From positions 1-6,758 of the forward strand of contig JANNAV010000194.1 in NCBI GenBank assembly GCA_031384695.1: a stretch of DNA of 6,758 bases, given 5' to 3'. This stretch comes from JANNAV01 sp031384695. GTDB lineage: Bacteria > Pseudomonadota > Alphaproteobacteria > Rhodobacterales > Rhodobacteraceae. The translations under genes were made by a program, and so were the position numbers. Each line of letters begins with the position of its first letter. Within the stretch, counting starts at the first letter, position 1. The notes under the pieces were generated by a model. The model did not search any database and was not told the origin of the DNA. It worked only from the letters and a program-made list of their open reading frames with translations. Below, in pieces: positions 1 to 5,692 of this stretch.

Positions 1-1564
1 CGTCATCATAGATCACGATGGGGCCGGGGGTGGGGGTTCCGGCAAAGATATCGTCGGGCGTCAGGGCATGGGGGAAGCTGCCGGGTTCCATGTTCAGCAC
101 GCCGATGCCGTCGCGCCGCCAGCGCGAACCGGTGGCGATGATGGTGTGATCGGCGTTGAAGGCGATGGCATCGGCGGCGGTCATCTCGCTTTCGGGATAG
201 ACGGTGATGTTGGGCAGTTTGGCGATCATGGTGGTGCGCCAGTCGCGGACGCGGATCCAGGTGCCGAGGCCCGGCAGGGCGCTTTCATTGAGGATGCGGC
301 CACCGAGATGGCGGGATTTTTCGGTGAGGGTGACGGTGAGGCCACGGCGGGCGAGGGTGAGGGCAGCCTCAAGCCCGGCGGGGCCTGCGCCGATCACCAG
401 GGCGGTTTCGCGCTTGGCATAGGGCGCGATGCGGTCGGGGTGCCAGCCGCGCCGCCATTCTTCGGCGATGGTGGGGTTCTGGGTGCAGCGCAGATGCACC
501 GCCTCGTTATTGGCGGCGCGGCAGATGTTGCAGCCGATGCATTCACGGATCTCGTCGGCCCGGCCTTCACGGATTTTCGCGGGCAGGAAGGGATCGGCGA
601 TGGAGGGGCGGGCGGCGCCGATGAAATCCTGCACGCCGCGCTTGATCTGGCCGACCATGGTTTCGGGCGAGGTGAAGCGGCCCACCGAGACGACGGGTTT
701 GGTCGTGAGGGATTTGACGAAAGCGATATTGGCCTCTTGAAAGCCTTCGGGCGAAAAGCGGGCGGATTTGCTGTCATTGCCCAAGGCACCCGCGACGTTG
801 ACATCCCAGAGGTCGGGAAGTTCGGCCAGCAGTTCTACCACCTCGCGGCCCTCGCCTTCGGAGGTGATGCCGCGGGGGCCGTGAAGTTCATCGACGGCCA
901 TCCGCAGGGCGACAGCACAGGTATCACCGACGGCGTCTTTGGTATCCTCGATCATTTCGCGCAGCAGGCGGGCGCGGTTTTCGATAGGGCCACCATAGGC
1001 ATCGCGGCGGGTGTTGGAGCGGGCGGAAAGGAACTGGAACGGCAGGTAATCGTGGCCCGCGTAGACATAGATGATGTCAAAGCCCGCGCGTTTGGCGCGC
1101 TTGGCGGCGGCCACCTGCCAGTGGCGGAAGGCGCGGATATCGCCCGCATCCATTGCCCGCGAGGTGGTGGGCAAGTGGAACATCGCGGGTTGGGTATCGG
1201 GGGCAAGGCTGGGCTGGCGGGTCATGCGGTTGGAGGCATGCGCGCCGCCGTGCCACAACTCGATGCCCGCAAGTGCGCCATGGGCGTGGATGGCGTCGGC
1301 GGTGGCGGCCAGCGCCGGGATATCGCTGTCATCCCAAAGGGTCAGAAAGGCGTGCGGGCTGTCATCGGATGAGGGGTGGATCGAGCAGTATTCGGTGCAG
1401 ACCACGCCCCAGCCGCCTTCGGCTTTGATGCCGCGCAGGGCGGCAGAGGCTTGCGGGCGCTGCCAGCCGAGGCCGGTTGCGTGCGGGGTTTGGTAAAAGC
1501 GGTTGGGTGCGGTGACCGGGCCTACACGGACCGGCTCGAACAGGATGGCGTGGGCGGGGTTCAT
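1..1564 (-). CDS. Trimethylamine dehydrogenase-family flavin/Fe-S amine oxidoreductase (3' end cut by window edge)
   Basis: The first 521 residues are visible and remain open to the window edge. Family members oxidise an amine with FMN, pass electrons through a 4Fe-4S cluster and deliver them to an electron-transfer flavoprotein or similar acceptor. Seen: an Old-Yellow-Enzyme-type TIM barrel (about 5-340) with the start NRFYQTPH (21-28), TEYCSI (57-62), ELWHGGAH (102-109), YVYAGHDYLP (166-175) and DAYGG (188-192). A 4Fe-4S motif follows at C342, C345, C348 and C360 (CX2CX2CX11C), then QNPTIAEEWRRGWHP. A dinucleotide-binding motif G392-A-G-P-A-G397 opens the C-terminal domain. Compared from memory with methylotroph trimethylamine dehydrogenase (~730 residues), Y59, Y168 and H171 match Tyr60, Tyr169 and His172. 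Ala29 replaces the FMN-linked Cys30, and Asn352 replaces Trp355 of the aromatic bowl. The ATG at 1564 fits the family N-terminus, but its ribosome site is weak (AGAAAG). It is divergent from the BKACE operon. The substrate is unknown: a tertiary or quaternary amine other than trimethylamine is likely. Dimethylglycine or stachydrine demethylase-like roles are possible. Confidence 0.93.
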   Translation of the reverse strand, partial: MNPAHAILFEPVRVGPVTAPNRFYQTPHATGLGWQRPQASAALRGIKAEGGWGVVCTEYCSIHPSSDDSPHAFLTLWDDSDIPALAATADAIHAHGALAGIELWHGGAHASNRMTRQPSLAPDTQPAMFHLPTTSRAMDAGDIRAFRHWQVAAAKRAKRAGFDIIYVYAGHDYLPFQFLSARSNTRRDAYGGPIENRARLLREMIEDTKDAVGDTCAVALRMAVDELHGPRGITSEGEGREVVELLAELPDLWDVNVAGALGNDSKSARFSPEGFQEANIAFVKSLTTKPVVSVGRFTSPETMVGQIKRGVQDFIGAARPSIADPFLPAKIREGRADEIRECIGCNICRAANNEAVHLRCTQNPTIAEEWRRGWHPDRIAPYAKRETALVIGAGPAGLEAALTLARRGLTVTLTEKSRHLGGRILNESALPGLGTWIRVRDWRTTMIAKLPNITVYPESEMTAADAIAFNADHTIIATGSRWRRDGIGVLNMEPGSFPHALTPDDIFAGTPTPGPIVIYDD

Positions 1565-1615
1565 ATGGGCTTTCTGGGGCGGGTTAAGGGGGTGAGGGTA
1601 GTGCTTATTGACTAT

Positions 1616-1626
1616 TTGTTCAACAA
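1616..1626. promoter_or_regulatory. Candidate GntR/FadR-type operator palindrome TTGTTCAACAA
   Basis: This is a perfect inverted repeat, TTGT-TCA-ACAA, in the AT-rich core of the divergent promoter. It lies 51 bp upstream of the dehydrogenase start and 75 bp upstream of the BKACE start. FadR-subfamily GntR regulators are known to bind GT-N-AC half-site palindromes of this kind, and such regulators often control divergent catabolic operons. Its position beside TTGACT would suit a repressor that blocks both promoters. No regulator gene is visible in the window, so the assignment rests on the palindrome and its position only. Confidence 0.4.
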
Positions 1627-1690
1627 GGATTTTGCGGCTGGATTGGCGGGGTGTGGCGTGGCAGGGTGGGGCTGGTTCGGGGTTGGTTCG

Positions 1691-1696
1691 GGAGGG
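1691..1696 (+). promoter_or_regulatory. Ribosome binding site of the BKACE gene
   Basis: GGAGGG lies five bases before the ATG at 1702. The frame stays open upstream to an ATG at 1651, which would add 17 residues rich in Gly, Arg and Trp that do not resemble the family. This site therefore decides for the start at 1702. Confidence 0.75.
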
Positions 1697-1701
1697 TAGC
1701 C

Positions 1702-2628
1702 ATGTCGAAGATCATCATTTCCTGTGCCATCACCGGCTCGATCCACACGCCGTCGATGTCGCCCTATCTGCCCATCACCGGGGCGGAGATTGCCGCGAGC
1801 GCGATTGGCGCGGCGGAGGCAGGGGCGGCAATCCTGCATCTGCATGCGCGCAACCCTGAAACCGGGCGGCCTTCGGCCTTGCCGGAACATTGGGCGGGGT
1901 TTTTGGGGGCGATCCGGGCGGGGTGTGACGGGGTGGTGAACATGACCACCGGCGGATCGGCGGTGATGACTTTGGAGCAGCGGCTGGCCGCCCCGATGCG
2001 GTTTCAGCCCGAGATGTGCAGTCTGAACATGGGGTCGATGAATTTCGCGCTGTATCCGATGGCGGCAAAGGTGAGGGATTGGCGGTTCGACTGGGAAAAG
2101 CCGTTTCTGGAAGGCACGGACGATCTGGTGTTCAAGAACACGCCGCGCGATATTGCCTTTGTGCTGCGCGAGATGGGGGATGCGCGCGGCGCGCGGTTCG
2201 AGTTTGAATGCTATGATCTTTCGCACCTGACGATGCTGAAACATTTTGTGGATCGGGGGGCGGTGACGGGGCCGTTGTTCATCCAGTTCGTCTTTGGCGT
2301 GCTGGGCGGGATGGCGGCGGAGCCGGACACGCTGACCCTGCTGAAGCGCACGGCGGACCGGATGTTTGGCGACAGCTATCAGTTTTCGGTGCTGGCGGCG
2401 GGGCGGATGCAGATGCCGATGGCCGCGATAGCGGCGGCGATGGGCGGGCATGTGCGGGTGGGGCTGGAGGATAATCTTTACCTGCGCAAGGGGGTGCTGG
2501 CCGAAAGCAATGCTCAGCAGGTGCGGTTGATCCGGGGGATTGTAGAAGCGCTGGGGCGCGAGGTGGCAAGCCCGGATGAGGCGCGGGCGATGTTGGGGTT
2601 GAAGGGTGCGGGGGGCGTGGCATTTTGA
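1702..2628 (+). CDS. BKACE (DUF849) beta-keto acid cleavage enzyme
   Basis: The product has 308 residues, full length for the family. BKACE enzymes are cytosolic zinc TIM-barrels that condense a beta-keto acid with acetyl-CoA and split it into acetoacetate and a new CoA thioester. Examples are 3-keto-5-aminohexanoate in lysine fermentation and dehydrocarnitine in carnitine breakdown. Seen: the zinc motif LHLHAR with H46 and H48, the same numbers as in the reference enzyme Kce. Also present are MTTGGS, the FEFECYD block, H250 and the late acidic ligand E256 in VGLEDN, and a C-terminus LGLKG typical of a common proteobacterial subgroup. At the position of Kce Glu14, recalled as binding the substrate amino group, this protein has Ile14. 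The usual database label 3-keto-5-aminohexanoate cleavage protein is therefore doubtful here. It is the first gene of a three-gene operon, and its stop codon overlaps the next start. The class is sure; the substrate is not known. Confidence 0.93.
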   Translation: MSKIIISCAITGSIHTPSMSPYLPITGAEIAASAIGAAEAGAAILHLHARNPETGRPSALPEHWAGFLGAIRAGCDGVVNMTTGGSAVMTLEQRLAAPMRFQPEMCSLNMGSMNFALYPMAAKVRDWRFDWEKPFLEGTDDLVFKNTPRDIAFVLREMGDARGARFEFECYDLSHLTMLKHFVDRGAVTGPLFIQFVFGVLGGMAAEPDTLTLLKRTADRMFGDSYQFSVLAAGRMQMPMAAIAAAMGGHVRVGLEDNLYLRKGVLAESNAQQVRLIRGIVEALGREVASPDEARAMLGLKGAGGVAF

Positions 2629-3086
2629 TTTCCTATCGCGCGGCAGAGGTGGCGGACGTGGGCGTTTTGCGGCGGTTCTTGCAAGGGCTGGCCGACCTTG
2701 ATGGCGGCGGCGAGGTGGGCTCGGAGGCAAGCTTGCGCGCACACGGGTTTGGCGCGCGGCGGTTGTTTTGGGCGGTTTTGGCCGAGCGCGCCGGGGAGGC
2801 GGTGGGGATGGTGTTGTTTTATCCCGATTATTCCACCCAGCGCGGCGAGCCGGGGGTTTATGTGCAGGATTTGTTTGTGGACGCCGGGTGCCGGGGTTTG
2901 GGCGTGGGGCGGGGGTTGCTGGCGCAGGCGGTGCTGGCGGCGGGGGCGTGGGGCGGGCGCTATATGACGCTGGGGGTGGGGCCTGCGAACGCGGCGGCAA
3001 GAGCGTTTTATGCGGGGTTGGGGTTTCGCGCGCGGGGCTATGCCTATCTGATTTTGGATGGGAAAGGTTTGGAGGCATTGCGGTGA
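2625..3086 (+). CDS. GNAT-family N-acetyltransferase, spermidine/spermine acetyltransferase (SSAT)-like
   Basis: The product has 153 residues. GNAT enzymes move acetyl from acetyl-CoA to an amine. Seen: an N-terminal strand ISYRAAEVAD, then a YPDYST...GVYVQDLFV block (66-85) that closely resembles SSAT-type diamine acetyltransferases. The acetyl-CoA pyrophosphate loop R90-G-L-G-V-G95 follows, then N122 and FYAGLGF (128-134), whose Tyr129 sits where SSAT has its general-acid tyrosine. Gln81 replaces the Glu of the SSAT LEDFF motif, so polyamine specificity is not assured. The start is taken as TTG at 2625, inside the BKACE stop (TTGA overlap), because the first beta strand begins there. The next in-frame GTG would delete it. 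The ribosome site is only a G-run, so expression probably depends on coupling to BKACE. The neighbouring deacetylase suggests an acetyl-amine intermediate. Confidence 0.86.
   Translation: MISYRAAEVADVGVLRRFLQGLADLDGGGEVGSEASLRAHGFGARRLFWAVLAERAGEAVGMVLFYPDYSTQRGEPGVYVQDLFVDAGCRGLGVGRGLLAQAVLAAGAWGGRYMTLGVGPANAAARAFYAGLGFRARGYAYLILDGKGLEALR
3071..3075 (+). promoter_or_regulatory. Ribosome binding site fixing the deacetylase start
   Basis: GGAGG lies seven bases before the GTG at 3083, inside the end of the acetyltransferase gene. The deacetylase frame is open far upstream, to about 2768, so this site together with family length fixes the start at 3083. Confidence 0.75.
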
Positions 3087-4114
3087 TCACGGTTTATGAT
3101 GCGGCACAACTGGCGCATGATCCGCAGTTTTTCCTGACCTCGGGGGCGCGGGCCCCCTGCCCCGAAAAGCCGGCGCGGGTGGCGGCGCTGCTGCGCGGGG
3201 TGGCGCGGTTGGGCGGGCCGGTGGTGCGGGCGCCCGGTGCGGGGATAGGGCCGATTTCGGCGGTGCATCCGGTGCGGTATCTGACGTTTTTGCAGACCAT
3301 TCATGCGCGGTGGAGCCGGATCGAGGGGGCATCGGCGGAGGTGATCGCCAATATTCATCCTGATGGCCAGCGGGGTGGCTATCCGAAATCGGCGGTGGGG
3401 CAAGCGGGGTTTCACATGACCGATACCTCTTGTCCGATCTCGGCCACCACATGGGCGGCGGCGCTGGCTTCGGCGCAGACGGCGGTGCATGCGGCCGATC
3501 TGGTGCTGGGGGGCGAGCGGGCGGCCTATGCGCTGTGTCGCCCGCCGGGGCATCATGCGTTTGGGGAAACTGCCGGCGGGTTTTGCTATCTGAACAATTC
3601 GGCGATTGCGGCGCAGCGGTTGCGGGATGCAGGCCCGAACGGTAAGGCGCGCCGGGTGGCGGTGCTGGATGTGGACCTGCATCACGGCAATGGCACGCAG
3701 GGGATTTTCTATGCGCGGGGTGATGTGCTGACCATTTCCATCCATGCGCATCCGGAGCGGTTTTATCCGTTTTTCTGGGGGTATGGCGAGGAGACGGGCG
3801 AAGGCGAGGGAGAGGGGGCCAACCTGAATCTGCCTTTGGCTCGGGGTGCGGGGGATGCGGCGTTCATGGCGGCGCTGGATGTGGCGTTGGAGCGGGTGAC
3901 GCTTTGGGGCGCGGATACGCTGGTGCTGGCGCTGGGGCTGGATGCGTTTCAGGGCGATCCATTCGCGGGGCTTGCGGTGAGCACAGCCGGGTTTGGCCAG
4001 ATCGGGCGGGCGGTGGCGGGGTTGGGGTTGCCGACGGTGATCGTTCAGGAAGGCGGGTATCTTTGCCCGGAGTTGGGGGATAATCTGGCGGCGGTGCTGC
4101 GGGGGTTTGACTGA
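3083..4114 (+). CDS. Acetylpolyamine amidohydrolase (histone deacetylase-fold zinc hydrolase)
   Basis: The product has 343 residues, against about 341 for Mycoplana ramosa acetylpolyamine amidohydrolase, which it resembles along its whole length. Such enzymes hydrolyse acetyl groups from acetylated polyamines or similar amines, releasing acetate. Seen: RPPGHH with the catalytic pair H157/H158, a FCYLNN block, and DVDLHHGNGTQ with zinc ligands D198 and H200. The third zinc ligand is D287 in GLDAF, and the catalytic Tyr326 lies in QEGGY. All key residues are intact, so it should be active. It starts with GTG, overlapping the acetyltransferase stop as GTGA and preceded by GGAGG. It is the last gene of the operon, and a hairpin follows its stop. 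Polyamine-type acetyl amides are the best guess for substrate, because the neighbour is an SSAT-like acetyltransferase. Other acetylated amines, or lysine deacetylation, cannot be excluded. Confidence 0.93.
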   Translation: MITVYDAAQLAHDPQFFLTSGARAPCPEKPARVAALLRGVARLGGPVVRAPGAGIGPISAVHPVRYLTFLQTIHARWSRIEGASAEVIANIHPDGQRGGYPKSAVGQAGFHMTDTSCPISATTWAAALASAQTAVHAADLVLGGERAAYALCRPPGHHAFGETAGGFCYLNNSAIAAQRLRDAGPNGKARRVAVLDVDLHHGNGTQGIFYARGDVLTISIHAHPERFYPFFWGYGEETGEGEGEGANLNLPLARGAGDAAFMAALDVALERVTLWGADTLVLALGLDAFQGDPFAGLAVSTAGFGQIGRAVAGLGLPTVIVQEGGYLCPELGDNLAAVLRGFD

Positions 4115-4121
4115 AGCCAGA

Positions 4122-4140
4122 AGGGGGCTTTCAGCCCCCT
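4122..4140. terminator. Hairpin between convergent genes, possible bidirectional terminator
   Basis: A perfect 7-bp GC-rich stem, AGGGGGC / GCCCCCT with loop TTTCA, begins 8 bases after the deacetylase stop. A second small hairpin, GGTGC-GAT-GCACC, follows at 4142-4154. Neither has a T-run after it on either strand, so classical intrinsic termination would be weak. Its place between converging genes still favours a transcript-end role. Confidence 0.5.
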
Positions 4141-4157
4141 CGGTGCGATGCACCTCA

Positions 4158-4188
4158 CCCCTCGGAGGATATTTAGGCAAAGATGAAG
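4158..4188. other. AT-rich intergenic tail resembling a recurrent Rhodobacteraceae element
   Basis: The string CTCGGAGGATATTTAGG, followed by CAAAGATGAAG, fills the rest of the convergent gap. From memory, very similar strings (a GGAG-TATTT core followed by GGCAAAGATGAAG) are common after genes in Rhodobacteraceae genomes. I cannot count them here. It contains a GGAGG and an ATG but no real reading frame. Its function is not known to me. Confidence 0.35.
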
Positions 4189-4199
4189 CCGGGGGGGCG

Positions 4200-5567
4200 T
4201 CAGTCGGCTTTCTCGGCGATTGGCGCGGGGGGTGGGGCTGGGATTGGGGTGGGGGTTTGAGCGGGGGCGGGGGCGGGGGTGATCACTTTGCTGATTACCG
4301 CTTTGCCAAGCGGGCTTTGCGCGAAGGCTTCGACCGAGGCTGCAAGCTGAGTGCCACCGTTGGCGGTGAAAAGATCCATCACGCTGCTCATGCCTTCGCC
4401 CGCGCGCCCGGTGTTGGCGATGACCTTTACATCCGCGTTCTGCAACGCCTTGGCCTGCTCACCGCCGACCGAGATATAGCCTTTGATGCCTTCGATCGTC
4501 ATCAGATACTGCTGGTAGCTGGCGTTGCCGCCGATTTCCTTGGCGAGCACGATCTGTGCCTCGACCGGGGCGAGTTGCATGGCTTTTTCGGCGGCGGCGC
4601 GGGCCTCGCCCAAGGCCTGGATGCCTTCGGCCTCGCGTTGTTGGGCGGCGAGGTTGCCTTCGGCGATGATGACGGTGGTTTGCTTGTCCTGCTCGGCTGC
4701 GACCACCTGTTTGTCACGCTCGATCTCGGCGCGGCGCACCTCGTCAACGCGGGTGACGGCCATGTGACGCTCGCGGGTTTCCTTTTCCTGCGTCAGCACC
4801 TCCTGGCGGGCCTGTTCGTTGGCGATGCCGACGGCCTTGTCTTTCTCGGCGGTTTTCTCGCCCACGGCGCGTTCGGCCTCTTGCTTGCGCATGTCAACCT
4901 CGCGCTGCGCCTCGATCTCGGCGGTTTCGGCAGCACGCTTGTTTTCGGCCACCTCGCGGCGGCTTTCCATCTCGATATGCGAGGTCTTTTTGGCCATGAT
5001 GTTGGAGATCACCTTGCTGCCGGTGGCATCGCGGATATCCATCAACTCCATCGATTTCACCGGCTCGATCCCCCATTGTTTAAGCTGTTCAACCACTTCG
5101 GCGGTAAACGCCGCGCCGAACTTGGAGCGTTCCAGCATGATCACATCAACCTTGTCGCTGGCCAGAACCTTGCGCACGGCTCCTTGCACGATCTGCATCA
5201 ACTGCTCTTTCAGGGCGACAATACTGTCAACCCGCTGGGCGGCTAGGGCGGTATCGGCGATGCGGAAGAACGAGGTGACATGCACCATGAAAGGCACGCG
5301 GTCGGTGTCATAGGCCTCGTAATCCTCCAGCGTCAGATCGAAGTTGCTGACCGGCAGCTGGATCACGTTGACGCCGAAACGCGGGATGCGGCTGGGCCAT
5401 GCGTAGTATACGTTGCCCGCATCAAGCCCGGTGCCGTAAGGGATGGTGGTGCGGCCGCGCTGGACGATATGCACCACGTTGGTGCTGACCACACGGCGAA
5501 AGATGATGGCGAGAAGCAGGGCGAGCAGCAGGAATATGCCAAGAACGATCAAAATCAGGGGCAACAT
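4200..5567 (-). CDS. Flotillin-like SPFH-domain membrane scaffold protein
   Basis: The product has 455 residues. Flotillin-like proteins are membrane-anchored oligomers that organise lipid microdomains and membrane protein complexes. Seen: one N-terminal hydrophobic anchor (about 2-23), then an SPFH domain (about 25-195) with NVVHIVQRGRTT and an end at DIRDATGSKVISNIMAKK. A long Glu/Ala/Arg/Lys-rich coiled coil follows (about 195-335), then a flotillin-type C-terminal segment with VMDLFTANGG. The last ~27 residues are a low-complexity Pro-Ala tail with an acidic end. The start is the ATG at 5567, with GAGG five bases upstream and the anchor directly after it. An in-frame upstream ATG at 5630 would put 21 polar residues before the anchor. 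NfeD-type partners often sit beside such genes, but none is visible. It is convergent with the amine operon and divergent from the glycosyltransferase, so probably its own unit. Confidence 0.93.
   Translation of the reverse strand: MLPLILIVLGIFLLLALLLAIIFRRVVSTNVVHIVQRGRTTIPYGTGLDAGNVYYAWPSRIPRFGVNVIQLPVSNFDLTLEDYEAYDTDRVPFMVHVTSFFRIADTALAAQRVDSIVALKEQLMQIVQGAVRKVLASDKVDVIMLERSKFGAAFTAEVVEQLKQWGIEPVKSMELMDIRDATGSKVISNIMAKKTSHIEMESRREVAENKRAAETAEIEAQREVDMRKQEAERAVGEKTAEKDKAVGIANEQARQEVLTQEKETRERHMAVTRVDEVRRAEIERDKQVVAAEQDKQTTVIIAEGNLAAQQREAEGIQALGEARAAAEKAMQLAPVEAQIVLAKEIGGNASYQQYLMTIEGIKGYISVGGEQAKALQNADVKVIANTGRAGEGMSSVMDLFTANGGTQLAASVEAFAQSPLGKAVISKVITPAPAPAQTPTPIPAPPPAPIAEKAD
4227..4279 (+). 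repeat. G-run tract with (CGGGGG)3, encoding the Pro-Ala tail
   Basis: Eight runs of 3 to 6 G lie within 53 bases on the plus strand, ending in three tandem CGGGGG units (4262-4279 or one base shifted). On the minus strand this encodes the alternating Pro-Ala tail of the flotillin-like protein. The pattern meets the usual G-quadruplex rule (four or more G-tracts with short loops) on the strand that is template for the flotillin gene. Tandem hexamers keep the frame when units are gained or lost. Confidence 0.7.
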
Positions 5568-5601
5568 GATGGCCTCAATGGGTTGGTGATGAAGATGGCT
5601 G

Positions 5602-5630
5602 AGTGTGATCCGACAGGGCGGGCTTTGCAA
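5602..5630 (-). promoter_or_regulatory. Weak candidate promoter for the flotillin-like gene
   Basis: On the minus strand, TTGCAA (5630-5625) is followed after 17 bases by CACACT (5607-5602), with matches of 4/6 and 3/6 to the sigma-70 consensus. It would give a 5' leader of roughly 30 bases. The match is poor, and the 125-bp divergent gap holds nothing better. Confidence 0.2.
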
Positions 5631-5692
5631 GCGGCGGGATTGCAGAGTGCCCGGCGTTGGTGTTGATTGCGGGCGGCGGGATCGGGGGCTTT

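Larger units (their letters stand above)
1565..1701. promoter_or_regulatory. Shared divergent promoter region of the amine locus
   Basis: This 137-bp gap separates the start codons of the leftward dehydrogenase and the rightward BKACE operon, so it must carry promoters for both. Its centre (about 1599-1634) is markedly AT-rich against G-rich surroundings. That core holds TTGACT (1608-1613), a possible -35 for the rightward unit, but I see no convincing -10 at 16-18 bp. The right part (1640-1700) is G-rich and contains GGTTCGGG twice, 11 bp apart (1674-1681 and 1685-1692). No open frame of interest lies here. Confidence 0.6.

Noticed and set aside
68..1372. 434-codon plus-strand open frame
   Set aside because: It lies antisense to the dehydrogenase, whose motifs are clear. 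The translation is Gly/Ala/Asp-rich with no domain, a GC-driven shadow.
1599..1614. Inverted TAGT...ACTA half-sites
   Set aside because: Four-base arms with an 8-base spacer occur often by chance. The nearby TTGTTCAACAA palindrome is stronger.
1674..1692. Direct repeat GGTTCGGG twice, 11 bp apart
   Set aside because: It is too short, and expected in G-rich DNA just before a ribosome site. Not enough to call a regulatory site.
2768..3082. N-terminal extension of the deacetylase through the GNAT gene
   Set aside because: The added residues are Gly/Arg-rich and do not resemble the family. A GGAGG-preceded GTG at 3083 gives the normal length.
1612..3090. 492-codon minus-strand open frame
   Set aside because: Its Pro/Arg/His-rich translation is the mirror of G-ending codons in BKACE and GNAT, both of which have intact family motifs on the plus strand.
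3044..4180. 378-codon minus-strand open frame
   Set aside because: It is antisense to the deacetylase with all catalytic residues intact. The Arg/Pro-rich translation has no motif.
4107..5246. 379-codon plus-strand open frame
   Set aside because: It is antisense to the flotillin-like gene. Its Leu/Gly/His-rich pattern is the complement of coiled-coil codons.
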